A stretch of DNA of 28,652 nt from a virus, in IMG/VR virus record IMGVR_UViG_3300025141_000550, positions 1-28,652 of that record; one strand, given 5' to 3'. Position 1 is the stretch's first letter. Each line of letters opens with the position of its first letter. This document shows, one piece after another, positions 6,580 to 13,658 of this stretch. The translations under genes and the position numbers were made by a program. The notes beneath the pieces are model-generated. The model worked only from the letters and a program-made list of their open reading frames with translations. It had not been told where the DNA came from and did not search any database.

Positions 6580-7134
6580 ATGGGAAAAAAAATAATGACA
6601 CCAGAGTTCAAGGTTGCGTTTAATCATTTGTTTGAGGCAAAGGAGAATCTGAGCGGAAAGCTCAAGTACTCTGTCACAATGCTCTTTGATAAGACAAGTG
6701 CAGACCTGAGTGAAGTTAAGAAGATTATTAAAGAGACGGCAAAGGACAGATGGGGTAGTAAGCTCCCGAAAGACTTGAAATCTCCAATCTCTGACGGAGA
6801 CGAGAAAGAGTATAAGGGTTTTGAAAATTCTTGGTACATTAATGCTAGCTCAGATTTTAAGGCTGGGGTTGTGGATGCTGAGTGTCAGGAAATAATAGAC
6901 CCTTCTGAGCTATATGCTGGCTGCTACGCACGAGCAACTATAAACGCTTATGCGTGGGAGAATATGGGGAGAAAAGGTGTGAGCGTGAGTGTGCAGAATA
7001 TTCAGAAGCTAAGAGATTGTGAACCAGAGGAGAGGCTTGACGGTAGAAGTGACGCTGCCTCAGACTTCGAGCCTGTCGGTGCGGTGGCAAGCACTACCTC
7101 AGATGATGCTGATTCTGACGATATCTTTGCATAA
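6580..7134 (+). CDS. DUF2815 single-stranded DNA-binding protein
   Basis: About 184 aa. MGKKIMTPEFKVAFNHLF, YSVTMLFDKTSADLSEVK and GCYARATINAYAWEN are typical of DUF2815 phage proteins, relatives of T7 gp2.5-type OB-fold ssDNA-binding proteins. The C-terminal tail is acidic (TTSDDADSDDIFA) and ends in an aromatic, the usual protein-interaction tip of ssDNA-binding proteins. It would coat single strands at forks and recruit the helicase/primase. An earlier in-frame ATG at 6565 lacks a ribosome site; GGAG at 6567-6570 serves the ATG at 6580, so the shorter form is preferred. It follows the DUF2800 gene in the common order. Confidence 0.88.
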   Translation: MGKKIMTPEFKVAFNHLFEAKENLSGKLKYSVTMLFDKTSADLSEVKKIIKETAKDRWGSKLPKDLKSPISDGDEKEYKGFENSWYINASSDFKAGVVDAECQEIIDPSELYAGCYARATINAYAWENMGRKGVSVSVQNIQKLRDCEPEERLDGRSDAASDFEPVGAVASTTSDDADSDDIFA

Positions 7135-7157
7135 ACCCTTTTTTTTAACCCACTACA

Positions 7158-7189
7158 GAGGCACAGTATGAATATTCATACTGTGTCTC
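7158..7189. promoter_or_regulatory. Long palindrome over the ribosome site and start codon of the primase-helicase gene
   Basis: CACAGTATGAAT (7162-7173) is followed at once by its exact reverse complement ATTCATACTGTG (7174-7185). The pairing extends outward through GAGG (7158-7161) and TCTC (7186-7189) with one G-U, for 16 bp in all. The AGAGG Shine-Dalgarno (7157-7161) and the ATG at 7168 both fall in the 5' arm. As RNA it could hide the start; as DNA it is a candidate operator or cruciform. Confidence 0.75.
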
Positions 7190-9483
7190 ACTCTTTATTA
7201 TATATGGAAAAAATAAACAGTTATAGAAATGCAATAAATACAGAGGGAGGCACTACCACTGTCAGCACTTTTCTGGAGAGTATAAAAAATGAGAAGTTTA
7301 AGGATAAAATTGAATATCTGAGGTCTTTAAAAAATAAAGATGACAAGCGTAGATACAAGACCTCTTTGCCTTGCGTTACAATATCAGGTTTATTCAGCGA
7401 GCGCAAAGAGAACTGCGTCATAAAATACACATATCTGATTTGTCTTGATTTTGACGATATTGCCGACACTAAATACACAAGACAATTATTACAGTCTGAC
7501 GTATATTCCTATTGTGTCTCACTCTCAGCATCAGGGAACGGTTTCTTTGTTATTGTCAAACTGGAGAGCGAAGGAGCTGTGCTTTGCACACCAGATGAGA
7601 TTAGGCAATATCACACCGAGCAATTCCATAAGCTCCAGATATATTACAAAGATAAATATGACCTTGCTATTGATAAGAGCTGTAAGAATCTCTCCAGACT
7701 CCGCTTTGTTTCATCAGATAAGGATATACACATAAATCCACAATCAAGGGCATTTAAAGTGCCTGTATCGCCTCCTGAGCCACGCAGGGCAGTGGGTAGG
7801 GGTATAGACATACCTCTCCAGATTGATGAGCAGTTAGAGGGTGAAATAGAGGGTATTGTGGAAGAAATCAAGAGAGACAGGGTTGTCATAGGGTCAGATG
7901 ATTATGACGACTGGCTAAAACTTGCCTTTGCCTTATCGGACTCGCTGGGTGAGCGTGGGAGGTCTTATTTTCATGAGATATCAAAGCAGTCGGATAAATA
8001 CGAGCCAGATGATTGTGACAGGCAGTATGATGTGGTATTAGAGAGACCAAAGCGGTTTGACGGCATCACAATATCAACTTTTTTTGATTACGCTAAAAAA
8101 AGTGGTATCGGCAATAATGGTCATGTGGAGGTTGATGACCATGACAATGATGTCATTCCTCTTTATAGCCATATACCAAGTTCAGAGGAGTTTCCGATAA
8201 AGGCTCTGCCTCTAATAGCACAGGAATACATCAGGGAGGTGGCAAGGACAAATCAAGTTGACATAGCTCTTGCAGCTAATGGATATCTAGCAACACTCTC
8301 AGTGGCTCTCACAGGAAAATGTAGCGTTAATACTGGCACAATAGAGGAACCACTAAACTTATATATATGCTCAATATTACCATCTGGAGAGCGTAAAAGC
8401 TCCACGCTCAAGAAAATCATCGAGCCAATAAGTATATACGAGTCAGAGATGGACACACAACTACTGGCTGACGATGTGACAACCGAATCTCTGGGAGCGG
8501 TATTAAAGAAGAATGATGAGAGGATAGGTATTGTCTCGGCAGAAGGCGGTATCTTTGACACTATTGCTGGTAGAAAATACTCTGCCAGTGGAGTTGCTAA
8601 TCTGGACTTATGGCTTAAAGGGTATATGGGAGAGACATCCAGAGCGCATAGAAAAACCTCAGATGATATTCTACTCAACAATCCACTCATCTCATTATAT
8701 CTCTCAGTACAGCCAAGAACGATAGAGACTATATCTCATAATCCTGATTTTCATGGCAGAGGTTTTATAGCAAGGTTCCTGTTCTCCGAGTGCCAGCCTA
8801 AAGCTGGTAAGAGAGTGAGGCAAGATATTCCAATCAGTCAGGAGCTTATACAGAGATATTACGCTCATATCCTAGAGATGCTGCACACGGAAACCCAGAT
8901 GTATACATCTTATACTGCAACGAGGAGAGGTAATTCTGCACAGGATATGCTGGCACGATATAACCAGAAGAAAAATATCCCGATTTTAACCCTGTCTCCA
9001 GATGCACAGGCTTTATGGAATAGACTGGCTGATGATATTGAAGGTGAACTGGCAGAGGGAGGTGTGCTGTCTGAGTTAAAAGAGTGGGGTCAAAGGGTGG
9101 CTGGCAACACAGCGAGGCTCTCAGGGTTGCTCCACATGGCTACAATAGGTATAGGAGAGCCTGTAATCGAGGTCGATACAATGGAACAAGCTATTGAGAT
9201 AATCGAATACTACAAAGGTCATAGTGTAAATGTATTAAAGAGTATGATGGCGGTTACAACACCGGACCAGAAATACGCACAGACGATTATTGATTGCTGG
9301 AAGAAAAAAGGATTGAAGAAGGGTGATATCTTTACCGGCAGGGATATCCTGAGAACTAACCATAGAAGGTTTAACGGCATGAAAAGTGTCCATGATGGGC
9401 TTAATGTCTTGGGGGAGCATGGGTATATCAAGAGGAAGAACAAAGAATTTAAGATAGTGGCTACAGAGGAAATTGGAAAGTGA
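7168..9483 (+). CDS. VirE_N / PriCT-2 / DUF3987 primase-helicase-like replication protein
   Basis: The 771 aa form three blocks. The N-terminal 1-200 is VirE_N/BT4734-like, with the acidic LDFDD (93-97), SASGNGFF (119-126) and KDKYDLAID followed by LRFVSSD; this is a primase-like fold. About 245-315 (DDYDDWLKLAFAL to TISTFFDYAKKSG) is a PriCT-2 domain. About 345-700 is DUF3987, with the Walker A-like PSGERKSS (405-412). The protein would prime and/or unwind DNA at the phage origin. The start at 7168 has an AGAGG site but both lie in a long palindrome; an ATG at 7204 is the fallback. The stop lies inside a perfect 12-bp hairpin, and the iteron cluster follows directly. Confidence 0.87.
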   Translation: MNIHTVSHSLLYMEKINSYRNAINTEGGTTTVSTFLESIKNEKFKDKIEYLRSLKNKDDKRRYKTSLPCVTISGLFSERKENCVIKYTYLICLDFDDIADTKYTRQLLQSDVYSYCVSLSASGNGFFVIVKLESEGAVLCTPDEIRQYHTEQFHKLQIYYKDKYDLAIDKSCKNLSRLRFVSSDKDIHINPQSRAFKVPVSPPEPRRAVGRGIDIPLQIDEQLEGEIEGIVEEIKRDRVVIGSDDYDDWLKLAFALSDSLGERGRSYFHEISKQSDKYEPDDCDRQYDVVLERPKRFDGITISTFFDYAKKSGIGNNGHVEVDDHDNDVIPLYSHIPSSEEFPIKALPLIAQEYIREVARTNQVDIALAANGYLATLSVALTGKCSVNTGTIEEPLNLYICSILPSGERKSSTLKKIIEPISIYESEMDTQLLADDVTTESLGAVLKKNDERIGIVSAEGGIFDTIAGRKYSASGVANLDLWLKGYMGETSRAHRKTSDDILLNNPLISLYLSVQPRTIETISHNPDFHGRGFIARFLFSECQPKAGKRVRQDIPISQELIQRYYAHILEMLHTETQMYTSYTATRRGNSAQDMLARYNQKKNIPILTLSPDAQALWNRLADDIEGELAEGGVLSELKEWGQRVAGNTARLSGLLHMATIGIGEPVIEVDTMEQAIEIIEYYKGHSVNVLKSMMAVTTPDQKYAQTIIDCWKKKGLKKGDIFTGRDILRTNHRRFNGMKSVHDGLNVLGEHGYIKRKNKEFKIVATEEIGK

Positions 9484-9508
9484 TAAGGTTGAGGTTTCAA
9501 CCTTATCA
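9481..9508. repeat. Perfect hairpin at the end of the primase-helicase gene
   Basis: TGATAAGGTTGA (9481-9492) and TCAACCTTATCA (9497-9508) form a 12-bp perfect stem with a GGTT loop. The first three bases are the gene's stop codon. No T-run follows, so it is not a classical terminator. It may protect the 3' end of the message or belong to the origin region that starts here. Confidence 0.75.
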
Positions 9509-9528
9509 GTATGAGGTGTGAAAGTCAA

Positions 9529-9550
9529 GCTAATTGTGGTCATAATTAGC
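9529..9550. repeat. Second hairpin at left edge of putative origin
   Basis: GCTAATTGTG (9529-9538) pairs with CATAATTAGC (9541-9550), with one G-U and a very tight loop, so as DNA it is a near-palindrome. It lies between the primase-gene hairpin and the first GGTGACA repeat. Confidence 0.6.
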
Positions 9551-9596
9551 CACTACAAACCACATCTTGTATAGCAAGTACAGGGGATTGAGGTTT

Positions 9597-9839
9597 TGTC
9601 ACCAGAATAGGTAAAAGAAAAAAGAAAAAAGTGGTGACAATGGTGACAAATAGGTTTTTAAAAAGTTAAGTATATATATACACTGTATTTAACTACCAAA
9701 AAAGTGTCACCAAATAGCGGTGACAATTGTCACCAAATGGTGACAGAATGGGTGATTGTACACACAATATTGCCTATTTATTGTGATTATTGTGGGTTTT
9801 GCCTTATTTTGTCACCATTTGTCACCAGAGGCGGTGACA
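9597..9839. repeat. Cluster of ten GGTGACA iterons in both orientations, putative replication origin
   Basis: The 7-mer GGTGACA occurs on the plus strand at 9633, 9642, 9719, 9739 and 9833. Its complement TGTCACC begins at 9597, 9705, 9728, 9810 and 9820. Two copies meet as a perfect 16-bp palindrome, GGTGACAATTGTCACC (9719-9734). Between repeats 3 and 4 lies an AT-only run (TATATATATA, 9671-9680) flanked by AGTTAA (9664-9669) and TTAACT (9689-9694), as expected for a DNA-unwinding element. The cluster sits next to the primase-helicase gene. Repeats plus AT-rich DNA plus a replication gene is the usual origin layout, but initiator binding is inferred. Confidence 0.75.
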
Positions 9840-9856
9840 CTTTTACTATACAAGAT

Positions 9857-10075
9857 ATGGATAAACAAAATAGAATAAATTCCCTGATTGAGGTGCTTTT
9901 GAATGTTGGCTCTGGCTTCTTGCTATCGTGGCTGACCACGCTCATTATTATTCCGATTATCCTGCCAGTCAAACACATCACCGCTCAGGACGGCTTATCT
10001 ATAACGATTACATTTACCGTCATATCGCTCATCAGGAGCTATGCGTGGAGGCGGTACTTCAACAACAGGCATTAA
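9857..10075 (+). CDS. Small two-helix membrane protein (72 aa), DUF7220-like
   Basis: It runs MDKQNRINSLIEVLLNVGSG, then a first hydrophobic helix (about 15-37), a short loop, a second helix (about 47-61) and a basic end RSYAWRRYFNN. SLIEVLLNVGSGF together with RSYAWRRYFN is a signature I recall from a widespread small phage/plasmid membrane family (DUF7220 type), whose function is unknown. The open frame goes back to 9704, but that part is only a translation of the GGTGACA repeats, so the ATG at 9857 is chosen. No clear ribosome site precedes it. The stop lies inside the first hairpin of the 39-bp tandem repeat. Confidence 0.75.
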   Translation: MDKQNRINSLIEVLLNVGSGFLLSWLTTLIIIPIILPVKHITAQDGLSITITFTVISLIRSYAWRRYFNNRH

Positions 10076-10161
10076 GCCTGTTGCGTAATGGATTAATCCA
10101 TTAACAGGCACTAAGCCTGTTGCGTAATGGATTAATCCATTAACAGGCACTAACAGGCACT
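10064..10161. repeat. 39-bp tandem repeat built of two palindromes
   Basis: Units start at 10064, 10103 and 10142 (period 39), and the third is cut short and followed by a 10-nt partial copy. Each full unit has a stem AACAGGC / GCCTGTT (10064-10082; 10103-10121) and a perfect 18-bp palindrome, TAATGGATTAATCCATTA (10086-10103; 10125-10142). The two complete copies differ by one base. It begins at the stop of the DUF7220-like gene. The multiple hairpins resemble mobile intergenic palindromes or a protein-binding array. Confidence 0.8.
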
Positions 10162-10367
10162 AAGGCAGCATAAACACATCAAATAAGGGCATACAACACA
10201 CACCCGAACAGATTGAGGCAAATTAATAAAAGTAGTATAGATTGTAATGATAACATCTTAGATTTTAAGGCACAGAGGTAGGTGAGGGCGCGCGAGCCAC
10301 ACACTTCTTTTTTTTTGCCCAGACCTTCCGGACCAGCACCTCCTCCACATACACCAGAACATCATAG

Positions 10368-10387
10368 GTGCAATAAAAATACTGCAC
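10368..10387. promoter_or_regulatory. Palindromic operator-like site, copy 1
   Basis: GTGCAATA (10368-10375) and TACTGCAC (10380-10387) form an 8-bp inverted repeat with one mismatch around AAAA. It lies 7 bp upstream of a TTGACA (10395-10400) and about 40 bp upstream of the TATAAT at 10428. A near-identical copy occurs at 10630-10649, and the similarity extends a few bases beyond the arms on both sides. A repressor or activator binding site is the simplest reading. Confidence 0.6.
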
Positions 10388-10394
10388 TTATAGC

Positions 10395-10433
10395 TTGACA
10401 TACAAACCTTGTTGTGATACAGGGTGTTATAAT
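10395..10433 (+). promoter_or_regulatory. Candidate late promoter (extended -10)
   Basis: A perfect TATAAT (10428-10433) preceded by TGT (10425-10427) gives a strong extended -10 element, with a start expected near 10440. A perfect TTGACA lies at 10395-10400, but it is 27 nt away, too far for a standard sigma-70 -35. Either it is not used or it belongs to a weaker overlapping promoter. No better -35 is seen at 16-18 nt. The site lies between the two palindrome copies and points into the methyltransferase and packaging genes. Confidence 0.55.
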
Positions 10434-10466
10434 GTAGTGGGGAAGAATCTTGCATAGAGGTATCAA

Positions 10467-10526
10467 ATGGAGAAGGACATCTATATACAGGCTCAAAGTG
10501 GGGAGAATCCTCAACAGAGACCTTAA
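10467..10526 (+). CDS. Possible 19-codon leader peptide
   Basis: ATG at 10467 has an AGAGG ribosome site (10456-10460) at 6-nt spacing and encodes MEKDIYIQAQSGENPQQRP before TAA. It would be the first frame on a transcript from the 10428 promoter. It is too short to judge by composition and could be chance. If translated, it may be a regulatory leader for the methyltransferase message. Confidence 0.25.
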   Translation: MEKDIYIQAQSGENPQQRP

Positions 10527-10629
10527 ATAAATTACCCACTACCCAAGAAGTCATAAGTCTTTATTTTACGTTCACTGAACATAACATAATAATTCTTATA
10601 CGACTGGTTTAAATTATTAAACAGTAGAG

Positions 10630-10649
10630 GTGCAGTAAATATACTGCAC
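10630..10649. promoter_or_regulatory. Palindrome copy 2, between ribosome site and methyltransferase start
   Basis: GTGCAGTA (10630-10637) and TACTGCAC (10642-10649) form a perfect 8-bp stem with an AATA loop. An AGAG(G) Shine-Dalgarno (10626-10630) lies just before it and the ATG follows 8 nt after it. Folded as RNA, the hairpin would bring the ribosome site to a normal distance from the start. The repeat of the same sequence at 10368 suggests it is also, or instead, a DNA-binding site. Confidence 0.65.
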
Positions 10650-10657
10650 TAAATATA

Positions 10658-11935
10658 ATGAATAAAGCGACAGAACTAGAGCCACTTATTTGGCACAATG
10701 AGCGTAGACGTATTGACGAGCTTATCCCTTATGATAAGAATCCCAGACGGCTCACCAAGCAGCAAAGGTCTGACCTTAAGGACTCGATATCACGTTTTCA
10801 TTTGGTAGAAGTGCCAGCTATTAACACCGACAATACGATTGTGTCGGGGCATATGCGACTTAAAGTATTATCTGGTATTGAGGGCAGGGATTATGAGGTT
10901 GACGTGCGTGTGCCAAGCAGAACGCTCACAGAGCAAGAGTTTAAAGAATACAATATCCGAGCCAATAAGAACACAGGTGAGTTTGATTTCGATATCCTAA
11001 GCTCGGCTTTTGAGTACGATGACTTACAGGACTGGGGATTTAGTGATGACGAGCTTACGGACTTCACCGTTGACCTTATTGATGATGACAGCGATGCCGA
11101 TGACGTTGCACCAGATAAGCCTGAGAAGGCTCGGTCTCAGTTGGGCGATATATACGAGCTTGGCAATCATCGTGTTATGTGTGGCGATAGTACAGATAAG
11201 GAGGTAGTCGCTGCTTTAATGAATGGCGATAAGGCTGACATTTGTTTTACATCACCACCGTATAACACTGGAAACAACAATCTAGGTGGCAACTCAAATA
11301 TGAAGTCGTCAAAATATTTGAATAGTAGTGATAATAAAAAAGATAACGAGTGGCTTGCCCTTATCAGTGCAGTCCTTTTAAATATGCAAAAGGTCACGGT
11401 TAATCAATGTTTTAATATTCAGCAGTTATCAAACAATAAAAGAGAGTTGATTGAGTTTTTGTATAAGTTCCGTAGCTATCTGGTTGACACTTCAATCTGG
11501 AATAAGGGAGGGGGTCAACCAACTATGGCAGATAGTGTAATGAACTCAAGATTTGAGTATGTTTTTATTTTTCAGTCAGGTTCAGATGCTAAAAGAAAGA
11601 TAGATTCTAAATTCTTTAGAAATGTCTCAAATGTATTTGATTACAACCCATCAGGGAAAAATGACCATTCAAATATACACGCAGCAGTGTTTCCGCTTTT
11701 ATTTGTTGAGCATTATATAGGGTTTTTGTCGAGGAGGAGTGTTGTTGACCCTTTTCTAGGGTCGGGAACCACATTAATCGCTTGTGAAAAGACAAAGAGA
11801 AGGTGTTACGGTATGGAGTTAGACCCTCAATATATGGATGTAATCGTGCAGCGATATGTGGATTATACAGGCAATAATAATATAAGACTAAACGGTGAGG
11901 ATATAGAGTGGGGTGATAATGGGCAAAACACCTGA
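10658..11935 (+). CDS. ParB-domain-fused DNA methyltransferase (N4-C/N6-A type)
   Basis: The 425 aa form two parts. Residues 12-105 are ParB/sulfiredoxin-like (IDELIPYDKNPRRLT, then VSGHMRLKV with the GHxR box at 64-67). Residues 160-410 are a class-beta methyltransferase, with catalytic motif IV TSPPY (198-202) before the SAM-binding motif I DPFLGSGTT (364-372). It transfers methyl groups to exocyclic amino groups of adenine or cytosine in DNA, probably to shield phage DNA from host restriction or to mark it for packaging. The target sequence is unknown and no restriction enzyme partner is present. The middle region is divergent, so specificity may be unusual. There is no ribosome site at normal distance. 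The 3' end overlaps the small terminase start by 17 nt. Confidence 0.9.
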   Translation: MNKATELEPLIWHNERRRIDELIPYDKNPRRLTKQQRSDLKDSISRFHLVEVPAINTDNTIVSGHMRLKVLSGIEGRDYEVDVRVPSRTLTEQEFKEYNIRANKNTGEFDFDILSSAFEYDDLQDWGFSDDELTDFTVDLIDDDSDADDVAPDKPEKARSQLGDIYELGNHRVMCGDSTDKEVVAALMNGDKADICFTSPPYNTGNNNLGGNSNMKSSKYLNSSDNKKDNEWLALISAVLLNMQKVTVNQCFNIQQLSNNKRELIEFLYKFRSYLVDTSIWNKGGGQPTMADSVMNSRFEYVFIFQSGSDAKRKIDSKFFRNVSNVFDYNPSGKNDHSNIHAAVFPLLFVEHYIGFLSRRSVVDPFLGSGTTLIACEKTKRRCYGMELDPQYMDVIVQRYVDYTGNNNIRLNGEDIEWGDNGQNT

Positions 11936-12446
11936 TAAAAAAGAGGACATTGAGACAGAGGTTATTGAGTACGGAATAGGTGGCAGAAAGACTGTCATCA
12001 AGCCTAAGAAGAAAATACTCGGCAGATGGGATAAGAGGTTTGCGCCTGTTAATAGAGGTAGGATATTAAAGGTATGGGAGATAGCACAGGTGCTGGCAGA
12101 TTGTAAGGGGCTTGTGGCTCTTACAGCTAAGAGGCTGGGAGTTGCATCAGCCACTGTCCGCAGTCGTATATCTAAGTCTCCAGAGTTACAGCGTGTCCAG
12201 ATGGAGAGCCTTGAGACAGTTGTGGATTTTGCTGAGTCAAAATTACTTAAGAAAATAGAGGATGGAGACCTTACAGCCACCATGTTCTTCCTTAAGAGCA
12301 AGGGAAAAGAGCGTGGATATGGAGATAAGGTTGACAACTCCAGCGTGAATATCTCTGTTGCGCCTCAGAAAACAATAGTTTTCCAAGATATTGATGATGT
12401 CAAACCAATTAAAATCGAAGAATGTAGAAAAAAAGAAGAAGAATAA
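11919..12446 (+). CDS. terS: Terminase small subunit
   Basis: A 175-aa protein. An N-terminal basic part is followed by a helix-turn-helix-like stretch (VALTAKRLGVASATVRSRIS, about 64-83) and then TATMFFLKSKGKERGYGDKV, a phrase typical of phage small terminases and related HTH DNA-recognition proteins. It would bind the packaging site and load the large subunit onto phage DNA. A GTG at 11913 is possible, but GGGG at 11910-11913 suits the ATG at 11919. It lies directly before the large subunit, whose possible upstream start overlaps it in another frame. Confidence 0.82.
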   Translation: MGKTPDKKEDIETEVIEYGIGGRKTVIKPKKKILGRWDKRFAPVNRGRILKVWEIAQVLADCKGLVALTAKRLGVASATVRSRISKSPELQRVQMESLETVVDFAESKLLKKIEDGDLTATMFFLKSKGKERGYGDKVDNSSVNISVAPQKTIVFQDIDDVKPIKIEECRKKEEE

Positions 12447-12486
12447 GGGCGGTAGACCGAGAAAGAAATTGACGCAAGAGGCTTAT

Positions 12487-13656
12487 ATGCCACTCAAAGC
12501 ACAGAGGGTGATAAGTTCTCAGGCTCGTTTTAAGGTCTTATATGGGGGCAGAGGGAGTGCTAAGAGCTATTCTTTTGCAGATGCACTCTTGGTTAAAGCC
12601 TTGTATACACCCTTACGTATCTTGTGTGTGAGAGAGATACAGCGTTCCATAAAGGACAGTGTACACAAGTTGCTCTCAGACAGAATTGATGCACTTGGAT
12701 TATCGCATCAGTTCAGTATCGGCAGGGATTTGATTACATCTAGGTGTGGCTCACAGATAATATTCAAAGGTCTTAAACATAATATTTCAGAGGTCAAGAG
12801 TACGGAGGGAATTGACCTGTGTTGGGTGGAGGAGGCAGAGCGTGTAAGTGCTGACAGTTGGGATGTCTTAATTCCTACAATACGGAAAGAGGGTAGTGAG
12901 ATATGGATATCATTTAACCCAGAGAATGAACACTCAGCAACCTATGACAGATTTGTTGTTAATCCACCTCCTCACTGTATGAGCGCACACATTACATACA
13001 GGGATAATAAGATGTGTCCAGATGTGTTAGTGCGAGAGGCTGAGTATGATTTGGATGTTGACCCAGATAAGTACGAGCATATCTGGGAGGGTAAGGTCAA
13101 GCGTTACCACGATGCTCTTATTTTTGGCAATAAGATTGTGATTGATGAGGACATCAAGGCTGCGCCTGATACAGATTTCTTATTTGGCTGCGATTGGGGC
13201 TACTCTAATGACCCTCTTGTGTTGGTCAGGATGTATATTAAGGACAAGAGCCTCTATATAGACAGGGAGTTTTACAGCGTTGGAGTGGAGTTAGGTGAAC
13301 ACGCAGCAGCTTTTGATAGTGTTCCTCTATCTAGGGAGCATAGAATCAGGGCTGATAACTCAAGACCTGAGACAATATCATACATGAATAGTCAGGGCTT
13401 TAACGTAATTGGAGCGAAAAAAGGTGCAGGGAGTATTGCGGAAGGCATTACTTTCTTGCGTTCTTTTAAAAATATTTTTATTCATCCTAGATGCACAGGG
13501 AGTATTGATGACTTTACAAACTATAGATGGAAACAAGATAGCCTGACGAGGGAGGTATTACCACTCCCAGTGGACAAGGCTAACCATGTACCCGATGCAG
13601 TCAGGTACGCACTTGAGCCATTGATAACACGCAAAAAGAGTTGGGGAGCAGTTTAA
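12487..13656 (+). CDS. terL: Terminase large subunit (packaging ATPase/nuclease)
   Basis: With the start at 12487 the protein has 389 aa. Walker A is GGRGSAKS (20-27) and Walker B is LCWVEEAE (111-118). The RNase H-like nuclease has D236 (GCDWG), D290 (RADNSRPE) and D370 (NHVPDAVRYAL). It pumps DNA into the prohead and cuts it. The open frame extends upstream to ATG 12394/12397 and encodes a basic GGRPRKK stretch, but no ribosome site is seen there. AAGAGG at 12476-12481 fits the ATG at 12487. The upstream start with overlap into the small subunit remains possible because the basic stretch looks coding. Confidence 0.93.
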   Translation: MPLKAQRVISSQARFKVLYGGRGSAKSYSFADALLVKALYTPLRILCVREIQRSIKDSVHKLLSDRIDALGLSHQFSIGRDLITSRCGSQIIFKGLKHNISEVKSTEGIDLCWVEEAERVSADSWDVLIPTIRKEGSEIWISFNPENEHSATYDRFVVNPPPHCMSAHITYRDNKMCPDVLVREAEYDLDVDPDKYEHIWEGKVKRYHDALIFGNKIVIDEDIKAAPDTDFLFGCDWGYSNDPLVLVRMYIKDKSLYIDREFYSVGVELGEHAAAFDSVPLSREHRIRADNSRPETISYMNSQGFNVIGAKKGAGSIAEGITFLRSFKNIFIHPRCTGSIDDFTNYRWKQDSLTREVLPLPVDKANHVPDAVRYALEPLITRKKSWGAV

Positions 13657-13658
13657 AT

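Larger units (their letters stand above)
10162..10657. other. Non-coding leader region ahead of the methyltransferase/late genes
   Basis: No convincing long gene is present on either strand. A minus-strand frame at 10258-10554 has unlikely composition (Cys/Trp/Met-rich, no ribosome site). The region holds a short GC-rich patch (GGGCGCGCGAGCC near 10289) followed by a nine-T run, two copies of a 20-bp palindrome, an extended -10 promoter near 10428, a 19-codon frame with a ribosome site, and a long AT-rich leader up to the methyltransferase. It looks like the switch region for late transcription. Confidence 0.6.

Noticed and set aside
9704-9856. Upstream extension of the 9857 gene frame to 9704
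   Set aside because: The extra residues are a direct translation of the GGTGACA repeats, rich in Cys/His, and have no ribosome site. The known-looking protein begins at 9857.
10064-10161. CRISPR array
   Set aside because: The 39-bp units follow each other directly with no unique spacers, and the unit consists of palindromes. It is a tandem repeat, not CRISPR.
10395-10433. Classical -35/-10 promoter formed by TTGACA and TATAAT
   Set aside because: The distance is 27 nt instead of 16-18. Only the extended -10 reading of TGTTATAAT is kept.
10258-10554. 98-aa minus-strand open frame in the leader
   Set aside because: No ribosome site, unlikely composition (many Cys, Trp, Met), and it overlaps the promoter and palindrome. 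Treated as non-coding.
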